Shown in pieces: positions 8,947-17,469 of a DNA stretch of 64,000 nucleotides; the first letter of the stretch is position 1; each line of letters starts with the position of its first letter. Location of the stretch: positions 2,880,356 to 2,944,355 of the forward strand of contig CP121690.1 in NCBI GenBank assembly GCA_038396605.1, given 5' to 3'. The translations under genes were made by a program, and so were the position numbers. Below the pieces are notes generated by a model. The model was not told the origin of the DNA. It did not search any database and saw nothing but the letters and a program-made list of their open reading frames with translations. The stretch is from Eubacteriales bacterium mix99 (GTDB taxonomy: Bacteria; Bacillota; Clostridia; Caldicoprobacterales; DTU083).

Positions 8947-9483
8947 TCACGCCGTTTTTACGATCCTGGGATTTGTCTTCCTGAACATCTGGATCAGCTC
9001 GTCACTGGGCTCAAAAATCAATATGGACTTTTGCCCTTCATGGGTAAAAATACCATAGTACAGCCCGCCGCCCCGGTTCAGAAAATAATTGAGCTTTTTG
9101 ATACCGGGATACTGGAGCATCCGCTGAAATCCTTCATCACTGGTTGGAGCAATGACCTCAAATTCCTTGATTTCCGTCGTCAGCAGCTTTTTCCGCTTAT
9201 TGTTGTTGATTACCCTGGCAATGTCGAAGGTCCCATTGGTAAAAGTGTAATCGTATTCGATCCTCTGATTGTTGCGAAGCCTGTAACAAAGAAAAGTAAG
9301 TACGCCGGACACAATCAGCCCCGCGATGACAGGCACATTCAGTGCACCACTGAAAAGTGCCATCAGAAAGCTCAAAGCCAGAAAACCAAATAAAATCATG
9401 CCGGCCCAAGCCAGGATAAACAAAAAGCTGTTGAGGCCGGTATTCACCTTCCGCACCGATTCCTCCCGAAAAAGATCCATCAT
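8947..9483 (-). CDS. Membrane protein of unknown function, DUF6106-like
   Basis: The 178-residue protein has two adjacent hydrophobic helices (about residues 19-40 and 46-68) and then a soluble part of mixed strands and helices, rich in NNNKRKKLLTTEIKEFEVI. It resembles a clostridial family I recall as DUF6106, whose role is not known. It has its own terminator and sits alone between htrA and iscS. The topology suggests a cytoplasmic domain tethered to the membrane. No catalytic motif can be seen. Confidence 0.7.
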   Translation of the reverse strand: MMDLFREESVRKVNTGLNSFLFILAWAGMILFGFLALSFLMALFSGALNVPVIAGLIVSGVLTFLCYRLRNNQRIEYDYTFTNGTFDIARVINNNKRKKLLTTEIKEFEVIAPTSDEGFQRMLQYPGIKKLNYFLNRGGGLYYGIFTHEGQKSILIFEPSDELIQMFRKTNPRIVKTA

Positions 9484-9652
9484 TGAAAACTACACTCCCT
9501 GCATAATGAACTTTGGTATCCTTTCACAGAATAAAGAATACCCGGAATCTGTCCAATTTCATCACGTTGTTCTTATTCTATCATGAATTCTCCCCTTATG
9601 GTACCCCCTTATTTCAAATTTTGAAAAGCTAACCGGATGCATGGAAAAGCCA

Positions 9653-9687
9653 AAAGCCCGGAGAAGGTCCTCCCTTCCCCGGGCTTT
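9653..9687. terminator. Terminator after htrA
   Basis: AAAGCCCGGAGAAGG pairs with CCTTCCCCGGGCTTT across a 5-nt loop. T-rich DNA follows on both strands, so it could work in both directions. It lies about 30 bp after the htrA stop. Confidence 0.85.
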
Positions 9688-9717
9688 TTCTGCCCATACA
9701 AATCCTGTTTTGTTCCA

Positions 9718-10959
9718 TCATTCCCCATTCTGGCTTTGGGTTGCGTTTTGACTTTCATTCATATCGGCCAGCTTGACCTTCAGCACAAAATCAGATCCGT
9801 TTCTCCACAAATTAACGTTTACCACTTCACCCACTTTCTGCTTTGCAAGCTCTGCCTTAAGATCATCAAATTTTGCAATCTTCTGGTCATTCAGGCCGGT
9901 AATGACATCTCCCGGTTTGATCCCCGCATTCGCTGCCGGTCCGTTTTCCACAACATCATAAATCAGAACACCTTCCGGATATCCATATTCTTTGGCGGTA
10001 TCCTTATTGATTTCCAGCTGGATGGAGACACCCAGCCAGGGTTTTGCGGGATAGTTTACCTTGCCATATTTGATAATCTCCTGGGCAATGGGCTTGAAGA
10101 CACTGGAGGGAATGGCAAATCCCAATCCTTCCACCAGTTCTCCGCCCAGCTTTACAGTGTTCATGCCGATCACTTCACCGTTCATATTGACCAGAGCCCC
10201 GCCGCTGTTGCCCTGATTGATGGCTGCATCGGTCTGCAACAGCTTCAATTCCTTTCCTTCCAGCTGCAAGGTCCGGTCCACAGCACTGATAACGCCGAAG
10301 TTTACCGTACCGGCCAGTTCATGTCCCAGAGGATTGCCGATAGCAATGGCAAACTCTCCCTTCTTCACCTTTTTGGAATCTCCCAGCTTTGCCACGGTCA
10401 GATCGGGCTTGTCAATCTTCACGACGGCAATATCACTCTGGGGATCCGTCCCGATCAGTTTGGCCTTGATCGGTTCTTCTTCTCCGGACAATACAACGAA
10501 CAGTTCTTTTGCGCCTTCCACAACATGGTTGTTGGTCACGATATATCCGTCTTCACTGATAATAATGCCGGATCCATAACCTTCCACGTCTTTTTTGGTC
10601 TGGGAATTGAAGAAGTAGTCCGGTACAAGCACTTCCGATTTTGAAGTGATGCCAACCACTGCTTTGTCCAGCTTCGCTGCAATGTCCACCACCGGATTGT
10701 TCTCATCCACCAGCATGGCTTTCATGTTCCCAATGGAGGGAAGGTCGTCCTTTGCTGAAGTCTTTGCCTTATCCGAAACATTGCTGTCCTGTGGGACCGT
10801 CCGATCCGCCCTTACTCCGTTTCGTCCCATAAGATTGGGGGATATGGCATAAACTGCCAGACCTCCTATTACAGCAAATAACAAAGCGATAATAACGTAG
10901 TTTTTAATGCTGCTTTTCTTATGATAGCGTTTTTCATCAAATTCATTGAAATCTTTCAT
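9718..10959 (-). CDS. htrA: HtrA/DegP-like membrane-anchored serine protease
   Basis: The 413-residue protein is a surface quality-control protease. A single N-terminal membrane helix (about 21-42) is followed by a trypsin-like domain with the full triad: His in TNNHVVEGA, Asp in DPQSDIAVVKI and Ser in INQGNSGGALVN. A C-terminal PDZ domain (about 310-400) contains the VVENGPAANAGIKPGDVI motif. This layout equals HtrA/YkdA of Bacillus. It lies just downstream of a sensor kinase/regulator pair, which is a common arrangement for envelope stress control, although a 120-bp gap suggests a separate transcript. Confidence 0.95.
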   Translation of the reverse strand: MKDFNEFDEKRYHKKSSIKNYVIIALLFAVIGGLAVYAISPNLMGRNGVRADRTVPQDSNVSDKAKTSAKDDLPSIGNMKAMLVDENNPVVDIAAKLDKAVVGITSKSEVLVPDYFFNSQTKKDVEGYGSGIIISEDGYIVTNNHVVEGAKELFVVLSGEEEPIKAKLIGTDPQSDIAVVKIDKPDLTVAKLGDSKKVKKGEFAIAIGNPLGHELAGTVNFGVISAVDRTLQLEGKELKLLQTDAAINQGNSGGALVNMNGEVIGMNTVKLGGELVEGLGFAIPSSVFKPIAQEIIKYGKVNYPAKPWLGVSIQLEINKDTAKEYGYPEGVLIYDVVENGPAANAGIKPGDVITGLNDQKIAKFDDLKAELAKQKVGEVVNVNLWRNGSDFVLKVKLADMNESQNATQSQNGE

Positions 10960-11082
10960 TTATTGCACCTCCATTAAAACTTATTGGGTTCTTTTATCTT
11001 CATGCTTTATTATAGGCAGGTTTTTTGAATAAAATATGAACATGCTGTTAACAAAAACCAACAAAACAGGATAAAATAAAAA

Positions 11083-12510
11083 TCATTGCTTCTTTGCTTC
11101 CTTCAGGGAAAAAATAAACTCCGACCCTTTGCCTTCCTCACTGTTGAGCCAGATGTCCTGACCATGTTCCTCAATAATCTTCTTGACAATGGAAAGTCCG
11201 AGGCCGGTACCGCCTTTTTTCTTGCTTCGTGATTTGTCAACCTGATAAAAAGGCTCCCAGATATGCACGGCTTCCGCTTTGGGAATACCCGAACCCTGAT
11301 CTGCGACTTTTACATAGACTTTTTCCTTATGCAGCCAGGTTTTCAGTGTAATCACTCCGCCTTCCCGGTTGAACTTGATGGCATTGTCCAGCAAATTGAT
11401 GACCACCTGCTGAAGCCGATCCGGATCCCCGTCAACAAGGCAGACATCCTTTTCAAAATCCACATTCACATCCATGCCCCGGGCATTGATCCGATCCTCC
11501 CGGGCAATCAGCACCCGCCGTATCGTCTCGTTGATATCCATCACTCTGATATCCATGGAAAATTCTCCGGATTCGATCCGGGACAAATCCAGCAGCTCAT
11601 TGATCAACCGGTTCATTCTCTCGGTTTCCTCCAGGGCGATCTTCAGGTATTTATCCTGATCCTCAGGAGAAATGGTCTTGTCCACAACCCCCTGGATATA
11701 TCCGCGCATGGAGGTCAGAGGCGATCGCAGTTCATGGGATACATTCGCCACAAAACTCCTTCGCATTAAGTCCACTTTCTCCAGGGAATCCGCCATAACA
11801 TTGAAATTCGTGGCAAGCTGGCCCACTTCGTCGTTACTTCGTACATGAACCCTTCTTTTGAAATTCCCCGTGGCAATTTCCCTGGAGATGGTATTCATCT
11901 CCGTCAAAGGCCTGGAAAAGTGCCGGGATATAAAATACAAAAGAATCATGGATAAAATGGATGACAGAATGGTAGCTCTCAAAAGGCTGTCATAAGTATC
12001 CCATAACGCGCGGTTCATGCCTCTGACCGGAGAATGCAAAAAAATTGTTCCCTGTATTTTATCATCAATCTCCAGCGGCAGACCAACCGTCAGAACCGGC
12101 ACAGGGAAGGCCTCCCCGAAACTGCCTACCCGGGTAATGGTGTTTCCCTTCAATACCTGCACGAATTCATCCACCGTTACCTTCTGATTCTTCCAGTTCA
12201 CATCGTCCAGCTCCGAAGAATTGTAACTGTCCAGAATATAGCCGTGCATGTCGGTTACCCATATGGTGGTGCTCAGGAATCGGTCAATGACCTGATACTG
12301 ATAATTCAGGGTCCTGTGGTCAATCAGTCCCACCTGATAAAGCTCAATATAGCCGCAGAGAGCCCTCCCCTCCCGGATCAGCTCCCTGGTACGGGTCTCC
12401 ATCAGATATTGCTGAAAAAAGGATGACATCAGAACCCCCATAATCAGCAATGCGGACAATATAATGACAAAATACGCCGACATCAATCGGACAAACAGGG
12501 AACGGAACAT
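11083..12510 (-). CDS. Two-component sensor histidine kinase (HAMP, PhoR/WalK-like)
   Basis: This 475-residue membrane kinase has two helices (about 7-30 and 180-200) around an extracellular sensing loop. It continues with a HAMP domain, a HisKA domain with the H-box VSHELRSPLTSMRGY near 262, and a HATPase_c domain with N, G1 (DQGSGIP) and G2 (GGTGLGLSI) boxes. It partners with the response regulator whose stop codon touches its start (12510/12511). The ligand is unknown. Placement next to htrA suggests envelope sensing, by context only. Confidence 0.94.
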   Translation of the reverse strand: MFRSLFVRLMSAYFVIILSALLIMGVLMSSFFQQYLMETRTRELIREGRALCGYIELYQVGLIDHRTLNYQYQVIDRFLSTTIWVTDMHGYILDSYNSSELDDVNWKNQKVTVDEFVQVLKGNTITRVGSFGEAFPVPVLTVGLPLEIDDKIQGTIFLHSPVRGMNRALWDTYDSLLRATILSSILSMILLYFISRHFSRPLTEMNTISREIATGNFKRRVHVRSNDEVGQLATNFNVMADSLEKVDLMRRSFVANVSHELRSPLTSMRGYIQGVVDKTISPEDQDKYLKIALEETERMNRLINELLDLSRIESGEFSMDIRVMDINETIRRVLIAREDRINARGMDVNVDFEKDVCLVDGDPDRLQQVVINLLDNAIKFNREGGVITLKTWLHKEKVYVKVADQGSGIPKAEAVHIWEPFYQVDKSRSKKKGGTGLGLSIVKKIIEEHGQDIWLNSEEGKGSEFIFSLKEAKKQ

Positions 12511-13194
12511 CTATTTCACCTCAAATTTATAGCCCACGCCCCAAACTGTCTTGATCTTCCAGCTGTCTTCTTCCTGATTCAGTTTTTCCCGAATTCGCTT
12601 GATATGAACATCCACTGTCCTGGAATCTCCAAAAAAATCAAATCCCCATACCTGTTCCAGTAATTGTTCCCGGGTAAAAACCTTATTGGGATTGGATGCC
12701 AAAAAATAAAGAAGCTCAAGTTCCTTCGGCGGCAGCTCCAGTTTCCTGGAATGGTAGGTCACCGTATAATCCGAAAGGTTGACGCTCAGATTGGGATAGG
12801 CAATCTCCTTGGTCTCCTCCCTCATCGGCTTGTTCCTTCTCAGTACGGCTTTTATCCTGGCAACCAGCTCCTTGGGATCAAAGGGCTTGACCATGTAGTC
12901 ATCCGCTCCCAGTTCCAGACCCAATACCTTGTCAAAGGTCTCCCCCTTGGCCGTCAGCATAATAATCGGAATATCGCTGATTTTCCGGATTTCCTTACAG
13001 ATTTCCCATCCGTCCATTCCCGGCAGCATCAGGTCCAGAACCACCAGATGGGGTGGATTGGCCTTGAAGGCCTTCAAAGCCTCACGTCCATCCTCAAAGG
13101 GTTCCACGTGGAACCCTTCTTTTTCCAGATACAATTTGATCAGCTGGTTGATATTAAAGTCATCATCCACCACCATAATGCGATAATCGTTCAT
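12511..13194 (-). CDS. OmpR/PhoB-family response regulator
   Basis: The 227-residue DNA-binding regulator has a receiver domain with acidic pocket VDDD near 10, phospho-acceptor Asp in LVVLDLMLPGMDG near 54, switch Thr in IIMLTAKG and conserved Lys in YMVKPFDPKEL. A winged-helix C-terminal domain follows (REQLLEQVWGFDFFGDSRTV). It is encoded directly before its kinase, with no gap. Likely targets are itself and htrA, by context only. Confidence 0.95.
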   Translation of the reverse strand: MNDYRIMVVDDDFNINQLIKLYLEKEGFHVEPFEDGREALKAFKANPPHLVVLDLMLPGMDGWEICKEIRKISDIPIIMLTAKGETFDKVLGLELGADDYMVKPFDPKELVARIKAVLRRNKPMREETKEIAYPNLSVNLSDYTVTYHSRKLELPPKELELLYFLASNPNKVFTREQLLEQVWGFDFFGDSRTVDVHIKRIREKLNQEEDSWKIKTVWGVGYKFEVK

Positions 13195-13255
13195 CTTTCC
13201 ATTCTCCTCCTCCCCAAACTCTTCTCCCTGGCATCACAAAACAATTCAAACGGGA

Positions 13256-15622
13256 TTATTTGATTTTCACTATCGTAACCCCGGATTCTCCTTCTCCGAA
13301 TTTACCCAGGCGGAAAGACTCCACATGGGGGTGCCGGCGCAGCATCTTATGAATGGAATTTCGTAAAACGCCTGTTCCTTTTCCGTGGATAATGGTGACT
13401 TCGCTCAGCCCGGCCAGAAACGCATTGTCCAGATAACGATCCGTTTCCATCAGGGCACTTTCGGAATCCTGTCCTCTCAAATCCAGCTCGGAAGCGACGG
13501 AAGACATTCTTGGGCTCACCTTCCGTCTTACCTCCCTTTCCTGTCCGGGCTCCTCATCTGCCTGCTGCAAATCAGAGACCGGAACATTTGCCTTCATGAT
13601 ACCGACCTGCACCAGAACATTGCCGGCTTCATCCGGAAGAGTCAGCACCTGTCCTTTCTGATCCAGTGAGACAATGGATACGGTTTGCCCAAGTTTCAGA
13701 CTTTTCAGCGGCCTTCGGGAGGATCGAACCGTTTTGGGAGCCATATCGTCCTCCAGCTTATCCAGGGTACTCTTCAGTTCCTTTCGGGATTCCTCCATTG
13801 CACGGTTTCGATTCTTTTCTTCAGGTTCCCTGTTCAGCTGTCGCAGCTCGCGGATGATCTGATCCGCTTCTGCCCGGGCATCCCGCACAACTTTTCTGGC
13901 ATCCCGCCTGGCTCGGGCCAACAGCTTTTCCTTTTGCTGCCCGAACTCCGCCCTTTCCTTCTGATATTGCCCCTTGAGTTCCTCAATCTCCTGCAGACAG
14001 GCCTTCGCCTTTTCCTGTTCCCGTTCTGAGGCTACACGGTTTTCCTCAATGGTACTCATAACATCCTCAAAACGGGTATCTTCCTGGCTGAGATACTCTT
14101 TTGCACCGTTGATCAGAAACTCATCAAGGCCCAGACGTCTGGAGATCTCAAAGGCATTGCTCTTCCCCGGAACACCGATCAGCAGCCGATAGGTGGGGCG
14201 CAGGGTTTCCACATCAAACTCAACGGAAGCATTCTCCACTTCCTTCTGCGAAATGGCATATACCTTCAGTTCGCTGTAATGAGTGGTTGCCATCGTTCGA
14301 ATCTGCCTGGAATGCAGGAAATCCAGAATGGACATGGCCAATGCCGCACCTTCCGTTGGATCCGTACCTGCACCCAGCTCATCAAACAGAACAAGGTCAT
14401 CACTTTCCGCTTCCTTTACTATCTGCACGATATTGGTCATATGGGAGGAAAAGGTGCTTAAACTCTGCTCAATGCTTTGCTCGTCCCCGATGTCGGCAAA
14501 AACATTATGGAAGATCCCCATTTCCGTCCCGAAGTCTGCCGGCAGGTGCAATCCGGACTGTGCCATGAGGACAAACAGTCCGCCTGTTTTCAATGTGACC
14601 GTTTTGCCTCCTGTGTTGGGACCGGTAATCACCAGAGTATGAAATTTCCTGCCCAGCTCCAGTGTAATGGGTACAACTTCGTCCGGATTGATCAGTGGAT
14701 GTCTCCCGTTTTGGACCCGAATCACAGGATCCTCCAGGATGCGGGGACGGACCCCCCGAATGGACAGGCTGAACGCCCCCTTGGCAAAGATAAAATCCAG
14801 CCGGGTCAGAATCTCCAGCGCAGACAGTACGTCATCCGCAACCGTTTCCACTTCTGCAGTCAATTCGGCCAGAATTCGCTCGATTTCCTTTTTTTCCTTC
14901 AGCATCAGCTGCCGTGCTTCATTGTTCGCCTCCACCACGGATATCGGTTCGACAAAAAGGGTCGCCCCGCTGGAAGACTGGTCATGGACAATGCCGGGAA
15001 TTTCAGAACGGCATTCCTGCTTGACCGGTATCACATAGCGATCATTTCGCATGGTAATAATCGGATCCTGCAAATATTTCAGTTTCTGGGGAGTATGCAG
15101 AAACCCGTTGAGCCGGTCACGAATCCTCTCATTGGCCCGATCGATCTTTCGCCGAATGGAGTTCAACTCCGGGCTGGCGTGATCATACAGGGTTTCCTCC
15201 GTCTCGATACATCCGTTTATGTGGTTCAGCAAAGCCGGCTGCGGCACCATTTCGCCTATCATGACAGGAATTGTCACAAGCTCCGTCTTAGCCTTATGCT
15301 CCTTCATTCGCTTCCGGACCGAGCCGATCAGGGACAAAACCCGGGCAATCTGCAAGAGATCCCCGGGACTCAGGATGGAACCGATTCTTGCCTTTTTCAG
15401 CTGTGGCCGGATATCCGGAAACGGCGAGAGAAAGCTGATCCCTTCCACTGCAAGAATCGATTCCGCTTCTGAAGTTTCCGCCTGCCATTCCTGGATCTGG
15501 TCCCTGTCGGAAACCGGCTTCAGCTGCAGTGCCAGCTTTTTTCCCGGTTCCGATTGGGTAAACCCGGCCAGCAATCCTATAATTTTGTGATAATCCAATA
15601 CACGCAGTGTTCTCTCGTCCAT
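13256..15622 (-). CDS. mutS2: Endonuclease MutS2 (RqcU-like)
   Basis: This 788-residue protein has the MutS core without the mismatch-recognition domain. The Walker A motif ITGPNTGGKTVTLKT is near residue 335 and Walker B LVLFDELGAGTDPTEGAA near 405. A long coiled-coil (about 520-640) follows, then a KOW-like segment and a C-terminal Smr domain (LDLRGQDSESALMETDRYL, then IIHGKGTGVLR). The family suppresses recombination and, in Bacillus, splits collided ribosomes. Full family length, with its own promoter at 15674-15701. Confidence 0.96.
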   Translation of the reverse strand: MDERTLRVLDYHKIIGLLAGFTQSEPGKKLALQLKPVSDRDQIQEWQAETSEAESILAVEGISFLSPFPDIRPQLKKARIGSILSPGDLLQIARVLSLIGSVRKRMKEHKAKTELVTIPVMIGEMVPQPALLNHINGCIETEETLYDHASPELNSIRRKIDRANERIRDRLNGFLHTPQKLKYLQDPIITMRNDRYVIPVKQECRSEIPGIVHDQSSSGATLFVEPISVVEANNEARQLMLKEKKEIERILAELTAEVETVADDVLSALEILTRLDFIFAKGAFSLSIRGVRPRILEDPVIRVQNGRHPLINPDEVVPITLELGRKFHTLVITGPNTGGKTVTLKTGGLFVLMAQSGLHLPADFGTEMGIFHNVFADIGDEQSIEQSLSTFSSHMTNIVQIVKEAESDDLVLFDELGAGTDPTEGAALAMSILDFLHSRQIRTMATTHYSELKVYAISQKEVENASVEFDVETLRPTYRLLIGVPGKSNAFEISRRLGLDEFLINGAKEYLSQEDTRFEDVMSTIEENRVASEREQEKAKACLQEIEELKGQYQKERAEFGQQKEKLLARARRDARKVVRDARAEADQIIRELRQLNREPEEKNRNRAMEESRKELKSTLDKLEDDMAPKTVRSSRRPLKSLKLGQTVSIVSLDQKGQVLTLPDEAGNVLVQVGIMKANVPVSDLQQADEEPGQEREVRRKVSPRMSSVASELDLRGQDSESALMETDRYLDNAFLAGLSEVTIIHGKGTGVLRNSIHKMLRRHPHVESFRLGKFGEGESGVTIVKIK

Positions 15623-15673
15623 TTTTCGCTCCTTGTTATCGGCGTAAATAGTAGGAACGCCAAACTTCGTATC

Positions 15674-15701
15674 ATTATATCACGAAAACAGGGATGCGCA
15701 A
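15674..15701 (-). promoter_or_regulatory. Sigma-A promoter of mutS2
   Basis: Minus-strand -35 TTGCGC (15696-15701) and perfect -10 TATAAT (15674-15679) with a 16-bp spacer, about 50 bp before the mutS2 ATG. Confidence 0.6.
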
Positions 15702-15791
15702 AATCTCTTTTCCTGTTCTGCTTCTGGTGCCAGATCTGAAGCAATTGCTCTGTTTTGTCAAAACACCATTTGTCCGGCAGTGCTCCTATTA

Positions 15792-15800
15792 TGCTATAAT
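15792..15800 (+). promoter_or_regulatory. Extended -10 promoter of the acyl-ACP thioesterase gene
   Basis: TGCTATAAT is a perfect extended -10 element. A weak -35-like TTGTCC lies 19 bp upstream. Its position rules out the ATG at 15780 as a start and supports the TTG start at 15849. Confidence 0.55.
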
Positions 15801-15848
15801 ACAGGGGTGGAAAAAGAACAAAAGCAAACTGCAGAAAGAGGGAGAGCC

Positions 15849-16589
15849 TTGAAGAAGGAAAACACGGAAAAGAAATTTATCTATCAAGTGCAACCGGACG
15901 TGGCGGATCTAAATGAAAACAACCTTTTAAAGCCCTATGCGTATCAAAGATTGTTTTCCGTGGTGGCGGACCAGCATCTTATGAAAATTGATCTCAGTGA
16001 AGATAAGCTGGCAAAATATGGCCTGGCCTGGGTATTGGTGTCTCTGTCCTTTGAAATCAGGAAACCTGTGGAGGGACTGGTTCCATTGTATGCAAACACC
16101 TGGCATTCCGGACGGCGGGGCCCTTATTTCCGCCGGGAATTTGTCTTTCGAAACAAGGATAATCAAATTGCATTTCAGGGCTCCAGCTTTTCCATCCTGC
16201 TGGACCGGGGCAAGCGCTCAATTTATCGGAAAAAGGAGCTTCCGTTCCCATTGATCGATGCAGTGGAAGAGATTACAATCCAGGCTGGTCCAGGCAATAA
16301 AAGCCATCCGGATTTCTCTAAAGTGGAGGATCGTAAGGTGCGAAACAGCGATATCGACTGTCTGGGACATGTCAATAACTGCCGATACGGGGAATTTGCA
16401 TACGATGTTTTCACAGAACAGGAGATAACAAATCTTTCCCGTCTGAAACGGATGGATACCTACTTCCACTCGGAACTGCGGCTGGAAGATGCCTTCTCCG
16501 TTGCAAAGGCCTGCGAGGACAATCGTATCTTCTGCCGGGGATACAACAACCGGTCCAGTGTTTCATTTGATATGGTCTATGAGTTTTGA
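15849..16589 (+). CDS. Acyl-ACP thioesterase (FatA/TesA family)
   Basis: This 246-residue cytoplasmic enzyme releases fatty acids from acyl carrier protein. It has two hot-dog domains; the second carries the hallmark RNSDIDCLGHVNNCRYGEF near residues 165-185, with the conserved Asn and Asp. I start it at TTG 15849, which has AGAGGGAG just upstream and gives the normal family length. In-frame upstream codons fall inside or too near the promoter. It is one of two intact plus-strand genes in the window and is divergent from mutS2. Confidence 0.9.
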   Translation: MKKENTEKKFIYQVQPDVADLNENNLLKPYAYQRLFSVVADQHLMKIDLSEDKLAKYGLAWVLVSLSFEIRKPVEGLVPLYANTWHSGRRGPYFRREFVFRNKDNQIAFQGSSFSILLDRGKRSIYRKKELPFPLIDAVEEITIQAGPGNKSHPDFSKVEDRKVRNSDIDCLGHVNNCRYGEFAYDVFTEQEITNLSRLKRMDTYFHSELRLEDAFSVAKACEDNRIFCRGYNNRSSVSFDMVYEF

Positions 16590-16780
16590 CATTCTATTGT
16601 CACCAGAGCCCGGATCTCATCCGCACAGTTTCCCAGGCAGGTCCGGAGAAGATTTTCCATGGCAAGGGTTACCCCGTGATCTTTTCCAAATTTACCCATA
16701 AACTGTATGGATTCAGAGACGGATTTACCGATCAAGGAAATCATTCTTTGTGTTGGGTATACGAATGTCTCCAGTTTCAT
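16577..16780 (-). CDS. Possible small protein, unknown
   Basis: A 67-codon frame (starting MKLETFVYPTQRMISL) overlaps the thioesterase stop by 13 bp on the opposite strand. It reads like a real short protein (GKSVSESIQFMGKFGKDHG, later CLGNCADEIRALVTIEC), but there is no clear ribosome site and I recognise no family. An upstream ATG would add 18 residues across a hairpin. It may be chance. Confidence 0.2.
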   Translation of the reverse strand: MKLETFVYPTQRMISLIGKSVSESIQFMGKFGKDHGVTLAMENLLRTCLGNCADEIRALVTIECQNS

Positions 16781-16891
16781 CCGCAAATTTAAAAAGATAG
16801 AGGGCATAACTCCCGGCAAGTACCGGGAGCTCATCCAAAGTACTCCATGCAGATAGTATGCGGATTCTCAAAAGCTTTCCACCAATCACAT

Positions 16892-16920
16892 AGAGCCCCG
16901 GCTGTTTTAGTCAGGGCTCT
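16892..16920 (-). terminator. Hairpin after zapA, possible weak terminator
   Basis: AGAGCCC and GGGCTCT pair around a 15-nt loop about 20 bp after the zapA stop. No T-run follows, so intrinsic termination is doubtful. A second hairpin, CTCCCGG-CAAGTA-CCGGGAG, lies near 16810-16829. The stretch from 16590 to 16941 otherwise holds only the doubtful small frame. Confidence 0.3.
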
Positions 16921-16941
16921 GACAGAATCCTTTTCACATTT

Positions 16942-17280
16942 TCAGGAACGCTTTCCCTTCCGGGAAACATCATAAATAACAGGGGCAGGTTTCGAGTGGG
17001 GAGAATCCGTATTCGACTTTCTGGAGTCATTCTCCAGCTCTTCCAGTTGATTTTGAAGGGAATCCACTTTATCCTGGAGCTTCAAAACTTCATCTCCCAG
17101 ATTTATGGCGGTTAATACAGCCGTCATGGAAGTACTGAGAGCCGGCTGAGTCCTTTCGACCTCCTCCATCTTGCGATTTACATAGATAGCCACTCTATGG
17201 ATATATTCCTCCGTTTCAAAAGCCCGGACCGTATATTCCTTTCCCGCAATCTTTACAACGGTCTTTACTTTTTGTGCCAT
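16942..17280 (-). CDS. zapA: Cell division protein ZapA
   Basis: The 112-residue protein matches ZapA, which bundles FtsZ filaments at midcell. The N-terminal half is the ZapA head (VKIAGKEYTVRAFETEEYIHRVA), followed by a coiled-coil (LQDKVDSLQNQLEELEND). The C-terminal 25 residues are a charged, probably disordered tail. It follows pheT by about 190 bp, the usual Firmicutes arrangement pheS-pheT-zapA. Confidence 0.9.
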   Translation of the reverse strand: MAQKVKTVVKIAGKEYTVRAFETEEYIHRVAIYVNRKMEEVERTQPALSTSMTAVLTAINLGDEVLKLQDKVDSLQNQLEELENDSRKSNTDSPHSKPAPVIYDVSRKGKRS

Positions 17281-17469
17281 CTGCGATCAACCCCTATACT
17301 CTCGTACATTTTAATTCCGTATAACCCTCTCAAATCAATCTATCGGCTGAAACCTCTTCCTATTCGATAATGCCTTGCAATTTTATTCAATCATGATTTT
17401 AAATTTTGCGTTACTATCCCCCGTCAAAATAAATTCCCACTTAATTCTACTATGATTTTTGGGAAATGT

